A stretch of DNA of 17,167 nt from SURF-32 sp964648365 (lineage in GTDB: Bacteria > Planctomycetota > Phycisphaerae > UBA1845), in NCBI GenBank assembly GCA_964648365.1, contig CAZYLK010000135.1:1-17167 (forward strand). Direction: 5' to 3'. Positions 8,048 through 14,525 of the stretch are shown piece after piece. Below the pieces are notes generated by a model, which was given only the letters and a program-made list of their open reading frames with translations, was not told where the DNA came from and did no database searches. Both the position numbers and the translations under genes were made by a program. Positions within the stretch are counted from its first letter, which is position 1, and every line of letters begins with the position of its first letter.

Positions 8048-8911
8048 TTACTCCGGCTGCCTCACCCCGATCCACCCTACCAGATCGTCGAAGTATCCGT
8101 CCTCTTCCGGCTCGAACTCGAGCGAGTGACGGGCGGCGCTGTAGGTGCTGATGAGCGTGTCCTGCCAGTGCAGGCTGCGGACGAATTGAGTGGTGCGCTC
8201 GTTGTCGATGATGCGCTCCTGGCCCGCGAGGAAAAGGTGGATCGGGATCTGGCGCTTCGTGTTGAGGCGGGCGCAGACGCGGTCCATGCGGCGTGACGCC
8301 AGGTAGAAGCCGGCCGTGGCTTGTCGCAGCGTCAGCGGGTCTTCGCCTATGAAGCGGTTCCACTGCGGATGCGTCGTGAACAGGTCGGCGTCGTTGAGCG
8401 GGATGTCGAAGCGCTTGTGCGGGTCGGAGAGCATGGCCAGGCCGATGCGAAACTTCTCCGAGCCGCTGACGCCGACCAGCGGGAACAGGCCGGGCGTGAC
8501 CAGCGAGAGGCTGGCGGCGTGGCCATCGTCGGTGGCGTGCATGGCCACGGCCAGCTTGCCGCCCCAGCTTATGCCGACGACGTGGTATCGGTGGATGCCG
8601 GTCCGCTCGCGGAGAAGATCGCCCGCGGCGAGCGCGTCGGCGATCAGTTGATCGCTCGAATCGGCGTGCCCGCGCTGCTCGCTATTGCGCCCGCTGCCGC
8701 GGCGGTCGGGCTGGAGCACGGCGAACCCGGCGCGGCGGAGCCGCTCGGCGCTGGCTTCGTACCAGCCGCAGTGCGACTGGATGCCGTGCAGGTAGAGGAC
8801 GGCGCCGCGCGGCTCGCCATCGGGGGTGAAATAACGGGCGTAGACCTCGTAACCGTCGGGCAGATGCAGGCTCAACGCTTCGTAGGTTGGGTTGGCCTCA
8901 CTTGAGGTCAT
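8048..8911 (-). CDS. Alpha/beta hydrolase, lysophospholipase/monoacylglycerol lipase-like
   Basis: This 287-residue cytoplasmic hydrolase is of the Hydrolase_4 type. An oxyanion-region LHGIQSHCGWY comes early, followed by PDRRGSGRN, the nucleophile elbow GISWGG with Ser115, and a C-terminal ARHSLEFE with His262. The acid is expected in the segment LFLAGQERIID; the usual 'GxxD' position is occupied by Glu232, with Asp236 four residues later, so the third triad member is uncertain. Family members cleave carboxylic esters such as lysophospholipids or monoglycerides, but the substrate here is unknown. ATG at 8911 has GGGAG 5 bases upstream. An in-frame extension to 9088 is rejected because it would translate the hairpin repeats. 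The gene is flanked by inverted family-2 repeats and lies downstream of the transporter gene on the same strand. Confidence 0.88.
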   Translation of the reverse strand: MTSSEANPTYEALSLHLPDGYEVYARYFTPDGEPRGAVLYLHGIQSHCGWYEASAERLRRAGFAVLQPDRRGSGRNSEQRGHADSSDQLIADALAAGDLLRERTGIHRYHVVGISWGGKLAVAMHATDDGHAASLSLVTPGLFPLVGVSGSEKFRIGLAMLSDPHKRFDIPLNDADLFTTHPQWNRFIGEDPLTLRQATAGFYLASRRMDRVCARLNTKRQIPIHLFLAGQERIIDNERTTQFVRSLHWQDTLISTYSAARHSLEFEPEEDGYFDDLVGWIGVRQPE

Positions 8912-8930
8912 GGAGACTCCCCGCCGGCAA

Positions 8931-9019
8931 TGTGGCGTTGGTGTGCAACCGGTATGATTGGCACCTTTGTGGCACCGGTTTGCAACCGGTGGGTTGTGGC
9001 ACCGGTTTGTAACCGGTGG
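8931..9019 (+). repeat. ACCGGTT hairpin repeats, family 2, copies A (degenerate), B and C
   Basis: Copy B (8968-8993) and copy C (8995-9019) stand in tandem with a 27-base period. Each has TGTGG, then CACCGGTT, a three-base loop (TGC or TGT) and AACCGGTG. The stem is invariant while the loop varies. An upstream stretch (8931-8956) aligns with them with about four changes in the left stem and is probably a decayed copy. The cluster fills the gap between the transporter and hydrolase genes. There are no spacers, so this is not a CRISPR. Confidence 0.72.
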
Positions 9020-9053
9020 AGCGCAAGATCGTAACCGGGTCCGTCGCTTGACG

Positions 9054-9084
9054 ACTCCCGGCATGAAACTCGGGGCTCTGAGGG
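9054..9084 (+). repeat. REP-like hairpin, family 1, copy 3 (degenerate)
   Basis: ACTCCCGGC, a diverged centre (ATGAAACTC) and GGGGCTCTGAGGG align with the reverse complement of copy 1. The flanks are identical over about 12 and 9 bases, but the stem is reduced to CCCG/CGGG. It begins directly after the stop codon of the minus-strand transporter gene (9085-9087), in the same orientation relative to that gene as copy 2 is to the glycosyltransferase. A role as gene-end hairpin is possible. Confidence 0.6.
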
Positions 9085-11358
9085 TCATTGCTCATCATTC
9101 CTGCTCGCAATACTTCGCGCCGTGCTCGCTTGGGTCGCGCCTGCGACGCCTGAGGCACTTGCGGGCGTGCGTTCTTTCCCGAACGGCTTGCACCACACAA
9201 TCAGCACCGGCAGCAGCAGCAGGTCCGTCGCCAGCGCCGCCAGCATCGTGTACCCCACCAGCCCGCCAAAATAGGCGGTCGGCAGGAATCGCGACAGCAT
9301 CAGGATCCAGAAACCGCCCGCGATGACGACGCTCGTGAACAAACACGCCCGGCCGACGCTGCGATGGGCGGCGCGGATCGCGTCGCGATAGCTGCCCCAC
9401 GCGGCGAACTCCTCGCGACATCGCCACAGGTAGTGAATCGTGTCGTCCACCGCGATGCCGAACACGACCGACAGCATCATCATCGTGGTCATGTTCACCG
9501 GGATGTCCAGCCACGCCATCGTGCCCAGGCAGATCGCGACCGGCAGCATGTTTGGAACCAGTGCGATCACCGCCGTGCGCACCGATCGCAAGAGCAGGGC
9601 AAACACAACGAACACAGCGGGAACGGTGATCGCGAACGAGCGGAACTGATCGCGAACCAGGTTCGCGACCAGTCCGGCGTAGAACGTGTACAGGCCGGTG
9701 ACGGTCACGTCATAGCCGTCGCCGTAGACGTCGCCAGCCATCTGCTCGATGGCGCTGCAGACCTCCAGCTTGCGCTGCACGGAGACGCCCTCGACGGCGC
9801 GCAGGTTAATCCGCAACGCGGTGCGGTCGGGATTGATGAAGTTCCGCGTTACGCCTTCGCCCATCGCAGATTCCACCGCGGCCAGAACCGCCTTCAGCAC
9901 GAGGTCGCTGCCGGGCGGCTCGCGCGAGCCGAGCGACAGGACGTCGGCGAGCGTCATGCTCTTCTTGATCACGTCGCCGAACTCATCGACGCAGCGCCGG
10001 CCGACCTCGGCGGCGCGCTTTACGTCGTCGGCCGTCGCGATCGAGGCGCCGTTGCGGCGCTTGATGACGACCTCGACCGAGCCGAGCGGCGTCAGGTGCT
10101 CTTCGATGAACTCGTAACTGGTGCGCACGTCGCTTCCCGGTCGGAAGTTGCGGACGAAGTCGCTTTCGAAGGTCAGGCGGGGGATGCCATAAGCCGCGGC
10201 CGCGGTTGCGGCGGCGAAGACCAGCGTCACCAGCACGGGGCGTCGAAGCGACGCCGCAGCCGCGCCGGCCAGCGCGTCAGCAAGACGGCGGCGCCGCCTG
10301 GTGACAACGAAACCGGTTCCCGGCGGCGGCAGCATCGGCGCGGTCGCCAGGGTATAGATCAGCCCGATCAGCAGCCCCGAGAGCATAAGGAATCCGAAGA
10401 CGCGCACCGGGGTGATCTGCGAGATCATCACCGATGCAAAGCCGACCATCGTGGTCAGCGTTACGGCCGCGCAGGGCTTCCACATTCGATCGAGCGTGCG
10501 GTGGATCGCATCGAACTGCGAAACGGTCCACTGCGTGGCATCTTCCTCGGCCGCGACGGCCAGATGTACACCGTTGGCCACGGTCAGCACCGTCACGAGG
10601 ATGACGATCATCTGCACCACCAGCGACATGCTCAGGCCGCCGACGATCCCCAGCGCCAGCGCGCCGCACGTGGCCGCGACACCGCAGCCGACGGCATACA
10701 CTGCCGGCCCGGGACGGCGAAAGATCGCCCCCAGCATCACCGCCAGCAGGGCGAACGCCGCGATCGAGAAGTAAACCAGATCGCGATCGACGTAGTCGTA
10801 CATGTCGATCAGCGTGACGTACGGACCGGCGAGAATGACGCGCACGTTGGGATGGGCGGCGCGGGTCTCCTCGGCGATTCTGCGCAGCTCGGCCACCACC
10901 CGGCGCCGCACGTCGCCTTCGACGCCCTCGCCGGACATCTGCATGAGAATCGCGGCCGTGCGGCCGTCCGTGCTCAGGAGGTTGCGCTCGATCAGCGGAT
11001 GGCTGCGGATCGACTCGCCCAGCAGCCAGCGCATCTGCTTCGGGATGTCGGTAACGGCCGTGACCGACTGCACGGTCTCGATCTGCCGGAGGCGCGCCGT
11101 CAGTTCGGAGAGCAGGTCGGCCGTGGATTCCGACAGGGCATCATCCGATTCAACGGCGATCAGGGCGAACTCGTTGCTGACGAACTCACCCATGAACCGG
11201 CGCAGCACGGCGTACGATTCGTCTCCGGACGCGACAAAGGCCTCCAGGGTGTAGTCGCGATGAATCCCCGGCGTGACGAGCAGCCATGCGGAAGCGACGG
11301 CCGCGATCAGCGCGACCGCCAGCACCGTGCGGCGGCCTTGTAGCACCCTTCTCCACAT
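9085..11358 (-). CDS. MMPL/RND superfamily transporter
   Basis: This 757-residue protein has the duplicated RND layout. Membrane segment 1 (about 12-30) is followed by a periplasmic loop (31-190), five segments (about 196-342), a seventh segment (374-391), a second periplasmic loop (392-570), and five final segments (about 575-722). The motif GIAVDDTIHYLW (634-645) in the second half and the matching TVLTVANGVHLAVA (257-270) in the first half are the proton-relay or sterol-sensing-type helices of the family. MMPL-type members export lipids, hopanoids or hydrophobic compounds; the cargo is not readable and no adaptor or outer-membrane partner adjoins. ATG at 11358 is chosen because a good promoter ends 8 bases before it, suggesting a leaderless message. 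A GTG four codons later, preceded by GGAGAAGG, is an alternative start. The C-terminal 30 residues are polar and cytoplasmic. Confidence 0.9.
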   Translation of the reverse strand: MWRRVLQGRRTVLAVALIAAVASAWLLVTPGIHRDYTLEAFVASGDESYAVLRRFMGEFVSNEFALIAVESDDALSESTADLLSELTARLRQIETVQSVTAVTDIPKQMRWLLGESIRSHPLIERNLLSTDGRTAAILMQMSGEGVEGDVRRRVVAELRRIAEETRAAHPNVRVILAGPYVTLIDMYDYVDRDLVYFSIAAFALLAVMLGAIFRRPGPAVYAVGCGVAATCGALALGIVGGLSMSLVVQMIVILVTVLTVANGVHLAVAAEEDATQWTVSQFDAIHRTLDRMWKPCAAVTLTTMVGFASVMISQITPVRVFGFLMLSGLLIGLIYTLATAPMLPPPGTGFVVTRRRRRLADALAGAAAASLRRPVLVTLVFAAATAAAAYGIPRLTFESDFVRNFRPGSDVRTSYEFIEEHLTPLGSVEVVIKRRNGASIATADDVKRAAEVGRRCVDEFGDVIKKSMTLADVLSLGSREPPGSDLVLKAVLAAVESAMGEGVTRNFINPDRTALRINLRAVEGVSVQRKLEVCSAIEQMAGDVYGDGYDVTVTGLYTFYAGLVANLVRDQFRSFAITVPAVFVVFALLLRSVRTAVIALVPNMLPVAICLGTMAWLDIPVNMTTMMMLSVVFGIAVDDTIHYLWRCREEFAAWGSYRDAIRAAHRSVGRACLFTSVVIAGGFWILMLSRFLPTAYFGGLVGYTMLAALATDLLLLPVLIVWCKPFGKERTPASASGVAGATQASTARSIASRNDEQ

Positions 11359-11366
11359 GCGACGCC

Positions 11367-11394
11367 ATTATGGCGATCGCGCCAACGGTGTCAC
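11367..11394 (-). promoter_or_regulatory. Strong sigma70-like promoter, probably leaderless, for the transporter gene
   Basis: GTGACA (11394-11389), a 16-base spacer and CATAAT (11372-11367) each match consensus at 5 of 6 positions. The ATG at 11358 begins 9 bases after the -10 box, so transcription should start within two bases of the start codon. No Shine-Dalgarno sequence lies upstream of the ATG, which agrees with leaderless translation. Confidence 0.5.
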
Positions 11395-11448
11395 ATGCGT
11401 TTGACGCGGCTGCACCGAAGCGTCTGACGAATTCCGACCCTTTTGGCC

Positions 11449-11478
11449 TTGCCACGCCGTGTGCAAGTCTGTTAGAGT
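11449..11478 (+). promoter_or_regulatory. Weak plus-strand promoter candidate in the structured gap
   Basis: TTGCCA (11449-11454), an 18-base spacer and TAGAGT (11473-11478) match consensus at 5 and 4 positions. Transcription would start near 11485, upstream of a terminator-like hairpin ending at 11568, so a transcript of about 84 bases is possible. The flanking genes are both on the other strand, so this would be an independent RNA. Evidence is slight. Confidence 0.22.
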
Positions 11479-11543
11479 GACGGCGAAGCGTGCTCGGGGT
11501 GGTTGGGGTTATGAGAGCCGCTTGAAGAAGGCGACAATTTACT

Positions 11544-11568
11544 GAGCCAGGAGGAGGGGGCTCTTTTT
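11544..11568 (+). terminator. Rho-independent terminator-like hairpin with T5
   Basis: GAGCC (11544-11548) and GGCTC (11559-11563) form a 5-bp stem with a 10-base loop, followed at once by five T (11564-11568). The T-tract is on the plus strand, although both flanking genes run on the minus strand, so it would serve only a plus-strand RNA. The stem is short. Confidence 0.35.
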
Positions 11569-11605
11569 CAGCAGCGCTGCTTGCGTGGCGCTCGGTCCTC
11601 CTCTT

Positions 11606-11715
11606 GCCGGCGGATCGGTCTGCGATCAGGTTGCTCCGGAGGCTTGTCGTTCGATCGGACGGGCTGTAATGCTCGTCCACCCTCCCTCGGACACCGCAGC
11701 GGCCGATCCGCCGGC
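11606..11715 (+). ncRNA. Candidate structured RNA with four nested stems
   Basis: Four stems nest without conflict: a perfect 13-bp stem (11606-11618 with 11703-11715), CTGCG/CGCAG (11620-11624 with 11695-11699), GGAGG/CCTCC (11638-11642 with 11681-11685) and an 8-bp terminal hairpin (11657-11664 with 11671-11678, loop TGTAAT). The terminal hairpin pairs fully only on the plus strand, through one G-U pair; on the minus strand it would be an A-C mismatch. The rod shape with internal loops recalls 6S-like RNAs, but the element is shorter and no family consensus was recognised. It could also be a DNA-level inverted repeat. Confidence 0.3.
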
Positions 11716-11731
11716 CCTTTGATGATAACAA

Positions 11732-11745
11732 GCGGCCGGGGCCGC
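11732..11745 (-). terminator. Short GC hairpin after the thioredoxin-like gene
   Basis: On the minus strand GCGGCC, CC and GGCCGC form a 6-bp stem, 11 bases after the stop codon at 11757, followed by TTGTTATC. Position fits a rho-independent terminator; the T-tract is interrupted, so termination may be partial. Confidence 0.35.
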
Positions 11746-11756
11746 ACTCAATGGGG

Positions 11757-12932
11757 TCATGGCGTCAGCAAAGCCCGATATTCGTCCAGATTCTTGATAT
11801 CCGCCTGCTCCAGACGCGAGCGGATCGCGGCGCGCATGTCGGCGCTGTCGTCAAAGGCGAGCGCTGACTGGATCAAACTACTCGCATCCTCTCTGCGTTC
11901 CGCGCCGGCCAGCGCGAGCGTCATTCGGGCCGCGTACAGGCGGATGTCGTCGCGCAGGGCGGTCAGCAGCATCTGGCGAGCCTCTTCGCTGCGAATCGCA
12001 GGATCCTCGCGGGTCTTGCGGTAATCGTCGATCTTGCGGGCTAGGCCGGCGAGCGGGTCCGCCATCGCAACCACGTCGGCGAATCGGCGCGCTTCAAGCA
12101 GGTCATCAATCAGGTCGGCAAAGAGCATGAGTTTCGCCGCCGAGTTGCCCGGCAGCTTGTCGAAGGTCACCAGCGTGCGATCCGTCTGGTGCAGCGCGCG
12201 GTTGAGGGCGCTGTAATCGAGCACCGCGCCGAAGTCTGACTTGCCCCCGATGATCCGCGCCTCGATCGCATCCCGTCGGCGCGAGACTTCGGCCAGCGCC
12301 GGTGGGTGCTGCCGGGCGAGCGCCGCCAGTTCGTCGAGAAGGACGCCGCGCCGCAGGGTCTCGAAGGCTGCGTCGCGTGTTGCGCCGGAGTCGAAACACC
12401 AGAGGAACTCCGCCAGCGCCTCGTCGAACTTGCCCTTCCCCGCCAGCGCCCGTCCGAGACGCATTCGCGCGGTGGCGTCGGCGCCGCCGGTGGCCGCGAC
12501 CGCCTCGCGGGCCAGCGTCTCGGCGTCCTTTCCGGTCAGCGCGCCCTCCAGCGCGTCGAGGAAATCAGCCGCGGAACGGAACCCGAGGATGCGTCCCAGC
12601 TCCGTGCCGTCGGGCTTTACCAGCAGCATGGTGGGATATCCGTCGACGTTGAACCGCCGCGTCAGCCCGGGATCGGCATCGGCATCGACCTTGATGGGAA
12701 CCGTCCGGGCCTTCAACGCCGCCACCACGGCCGCGTCGACGAAGGTCGTTGTGTCCATCACTTTGCACGGGGCGCACCAGTCCGTGTAAAAGTCGATGAA
12801 GACGAGCTTCTTCTGTTCGCCGGCGCGCTTGCAGGCCTGGTCAAAGGAGACGGATTCAAAAACCGGTTGCGCCTTCGCGATGGGGGTCCAGGCGATGATG
12901 AAGATGATCAGCAGGCACGAGTGAGATCGCAT
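11757..12932 (-). CDS. Secreted thioredoxin-fold protein with a long helical C-terminal region
   Basis: This 391-residue protein has a signal peptide (residues 1-21, ending AKA before QPV). A thioredoxin domain (about 28-150) carries the redox motif Trp52-Cys53-Ala54-Pro55-Cys56 and the cis-proline Pro100 in GYPTMLL. This resembles periplasmic DsbD-C/thioredoxin_7 proteins, which reduce or shuffle disulfides outside the cytoplasm. Residues 150-391 are rich in Ala, Leu, Arg and Glu and look like degenerate TPR-type helices, perhaps for partner binding. ATG at 12932 has GGAG 7 bases upstream and starts a proper signal peptide; the in-frame extension to 13043 is rejected because it reads through the upstream terminator. 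The gene upstream on the same strand encodes a cysteine-rich secreted protein, a plausible client, but a terminator lies between them. Confidence 0.87.
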   Translation of the reverse strand: MRSHSCLLIIFIIAWTPIAKAQPVFESVSFDQACKRAGEQKKLVFIDFYTDWCAPCKVMDTTTFVDAAVVAALKARTVPIKVDADADPGLTRRFNVDGYPTMLLVKPDGTELGRILGFRSAADFLDALEGALTGKDAETLAREAVAATGGADATARMRLGRALAGKGKFDEALAEFLWCFDSGATRDAAFETLRRGVLLDELAALARQHPPALAEVSRRRDAIEARIIGGKSDFGAVLDYSALNRALHQTDRTLVTFDKLPGNSAAKLMLFADLIDDLLEARRFADVVAMADPLAGLARKIDDYRKTREDPAIRSEEARQMLLTALRDDIRLYAARMTLALAGAERREDASSLIQSALAFDDSADMRAAIRSRLEQADIKNLDEYRALLTP

Positions 12933-13030
12933 GAGTTGTCTCCGCAGGGTGCGGCGGGGCGGCAGTCGTCGTCTCCTGCCCGTTGTAGGCGATCGGCCCC
13001 CGCGCGGCCAGATGCGGGTTACCGACGCCG

Positions 13031-13074
13031 GAAAAGCCCGCAAGCCGCCGCCCCTTCCGGGGACGGCGGCTCGC
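13031..13074 (-). terminator. Rho-independent terminator of the cysteine-rich secreted protein gene
   Basis: On the minus strand a long GC stem (13074-13059 with 13054-13040, a GGAA tetraloop, one bulged base and one G-U pair) is followed by GGGC and TTTT. It lies about 40 bases after the stop codon at 13113 and upstream of the thioredoxin-like gene, so the two are probably separate transcription units. It is the clearest terminator in the window. Confidence 0.8.
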
Positions 13075-13112
13075 TTCGCAGGAGATTACCGTTCGACTCT
13101 TGCGCGGGCGGG

Positions 13113-14084
13113 CTATTCGCACTCGACGACCTGGCACCAGTCGTCGCAACCCTTGATGCAGACGGCGTAGGCCCGGTTGTTTCGATCCGTCCATTTGGCC
13201 TTCGCCTTGCCCTTCTTGTTGACCTTGACCGACTGGCTCTCGACGTTGAGCAATTCGATCTCCAGTTCCGTACCTTCCGGCAGGTCGGACTTGATGACGA
13301 CCTTCAGCTTGCCGCGCTTGCACTTGGTGGTCATCGACTTGATCTGATCGCACGGCGTCGGGGCCGGCTCCGACTTGACCTCCTGATAGACCTCGATGGT
13401 CAGGCCCGGGTCCGTGACGTTGAAGAAGAAGCCGTGGTAATCGCCGAATCGCGGCGGCAGTTCCAGGCCGCGATCGGTGACTTCACCCTCACCGAACTGC
13501 CGGCGGAAGTCTTCGAGAATCTCCTTGATGCTGCGTCCGCCGGTGGGCGCGGCCGCTCGACTGTCATTCTCGCCGAACTCCACGTCGCCGCCGGTGGTCT
13601 CACCCAGGAAGTTGACGGTCGTCGTATACTCGACCGGCACGCCTTCTTCGTCGTTGTCGACGAGCATGATCTCGTTGGTGTCGTCTCGGGCGAAGGTGCA
13701 TCGAACGCCGTCCCTGCTGGTGATGAACACCTGGTTGCCCACGCGGCGCGTCTCCACGCCGCATGGCGCGCGGTTGATCGCCGCCTGGATCAGGGCGGCC
13801 TTCTGCTCGGCCGTGATGTTCGCCGGAACGTTGACGTTCACGTCGCACGGTACGCCGTGCCGGCACTGCGCATCTGCACAGACAAAGAGCCGGATCGTAA
13901 CCGTCCCGGCCTTGCCCGGCGGGAACGCGGTCACCGTGGTGGATCCGGCGGCCAGAGCCTGCGGCGTGTAACCTGCCGTCACGGCGAGCAGGCCGAGCGC
14001 GCCCAGCAGCGTGCCCCGCGAGATGCGGCCGCGAATACCCTTGCGGCCGTGAGTCCGATCGAGAGTCGTGGTGCTACGAAACAT
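13113..14084 (-). CDS. Cysteine-rich secreted protein of unknown function
   Basis: This 323-residue protein has a signal peptide: a basic stretch (RKGIRGRISRG, 14-24), then a hydrophobic GTLLGALGLLAVTAG core and ALA before AGS at about residue 46. The mature part holds eleven cysteines, five of them between residues 69 and 129, which suggests disulfides outside the cell. An acidic, glycine-rich middle (145-235) follows. Residues 245-323 form a module with Cys245, Cys255, a KKGKAKAK segment (290-297), Cys309, Cys313, Cys317 and Cys322. It is related to the C-terminal module of the HAF-repeat protein at 6437-7795. No known enzyme or binding motif was recognised. ATG at 14084 has AGGA 7 bases upstream. 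The gene ends in a strong terminator before the thioredoxin-like gene. Confidence 0.8.
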   Translation of the reverse strand: MFRSTTTLDRTHGRKGIRGRISRGTLLGALGLLAVTAGYTPQALAAGSTTVTAFPPGKAGTVTIRLFVCADAQCRHGVPCDVNVNVPANITAEQKAALIQAAINRAPCGVETRRVGNQVFITSRDGVRCTFARDDTNEIMLVDNDEEGVPVEYTTTVNFLGETTGGDVEFGENDSRAAAPTGGRSIKEILEDFRRQFGEGEVTDRGLELPPRFGDYHGFFFNVTDPGLTIEVYQEVKSEPAPTPCDQIKSMTTKCKRGKLKVVIKSDLPEGTELEIELLNVESQSVKVNKKGKAKAKWTDRNNRAYAVCIKGCDDWCQVVECE

Positions 14085-14411
14085 TTCTGTGTCCTTTCCG
14101 TTATCGAGGGCGTGCCTGTCGCACCCCCCCGCCGCCGGCTCATCGCCGCCGCGAACGCCGCGGCGGCTTGCACACCGGCTTGCCTTTCCATCCTGAATCC
14201 GGTCGCTGGCGGGGGGTTCTTACAGATCCACCTGAAGAAATCATGAGGACGGGTTGCCGGGCGTAAGACCCGGCGCTGCGTCCCGGCACGCGGGGTCATG
14301 CCGGGCGAAGTCGGTCAGCCCCGATGGACGGCCAAGTGCAGGCGAGGAGGTGTGGCGGATAACCGTTGCGGAGGCTCGGTTCGACGGGTGCCCTGCGGCG
14401 CAGGATCAGGC
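14085..14411. other. Leader/intergenic region with GC hairpins
   Basis: This is the region upstream of the cysteine-rich secreted protein gene. It contains a perfect 9-bp hairpin, GCCGCCGCG/CGCGGCGGC (14145-14153 with 14159-14167), 60-80 bases before the start codon, so probably in the mRNA leader. A 7-bp hairpin, CCCGGCA/TGCCGGG (14282-14288 with 14299-14305), has no T-tract. No clear promoter and no gene were recognised. A C7 run lies at 14124-14130. Confidence 0.4.
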
Positions 14412-14525
14412 TCATTCATCCGCCGGCGCCGGTCGGTCAGCCTCGAGCAGCAATCGCCGAACCGCTTCATCCGCCGCCCAACCGCACTCGGGGCAGCGCG
14501 GTTCGCGCAGCAGCCCACCGCACGC
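14412..14525 (-). pseudogene. Possible zinc-knuckle gene remnant after the toroid gene
   Basis: Directly after the TAA of the toroid gene, in the same frame, 37 open codons read ACGGLLREPRCPECGW and then a charged tail to a TGA at 14412. The segment 'LREPRCPECGW' resembles the second knuckle of small zinc-ribbon proteins common in planctomycetes. There is no in-frame ATG, GTG or TTG; only two CTG codons could start it. It may be a truncated gene, a stop-codon read-through extension of the toroid protein, or chance. Confidence 0.22.

Larger units (their letters stand above)
11359..11756. other. 398-bp gap with structured elements, no protein gene recognised
   Basis: Besides the transporter promoter, this gap holds a weak plus-strand promoter candidate, a plus-strand terminator-like hairpin with T5 (11544-11568), a nested-stem RNA candidate (11606-11715) and a short hairpin just after the thioredoxin-like gene. 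ORFs across it have no recognisable family and no clear coding character. It is the most structured intergenic DNA in the window. Confidence 0.5.

Noticed and set aside
8968..9019. CRISPR-like tandem repeat
   Set aside because: There are only two good units with a 27-base period and no unique spacers, and each unit is a hairpin. It is a REP-type repeat.
8912..9088. N-terminal extension of the hydrolase
   Set aside because: It would translate the hairpin repeats and a degenerate REP copy, and a proper ribosome site precedes the ATG at 8911.
9364..11343. A 659-codon plus-strand ORF
   Set aside because: It is fully antisense to the transporter gene. The product is rich in Arg, His, Asp and Gln with no hydrophobic core, as expected for a shadow frame.
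11544..11610. Signal recognition particle RNA
   Set aside because: The conserved SRP tip sequence with GGAAGGAAGCAG was sought on both strands and is absent; the match is limited to a GGGGCTC stretch.
12933..13043. N-terminal extension of the thioredoxin-like protein
   Set aside because: It is Arg- and Pro-rich, starts within the terminator of the upstream gene, and would bury the signal peptide.
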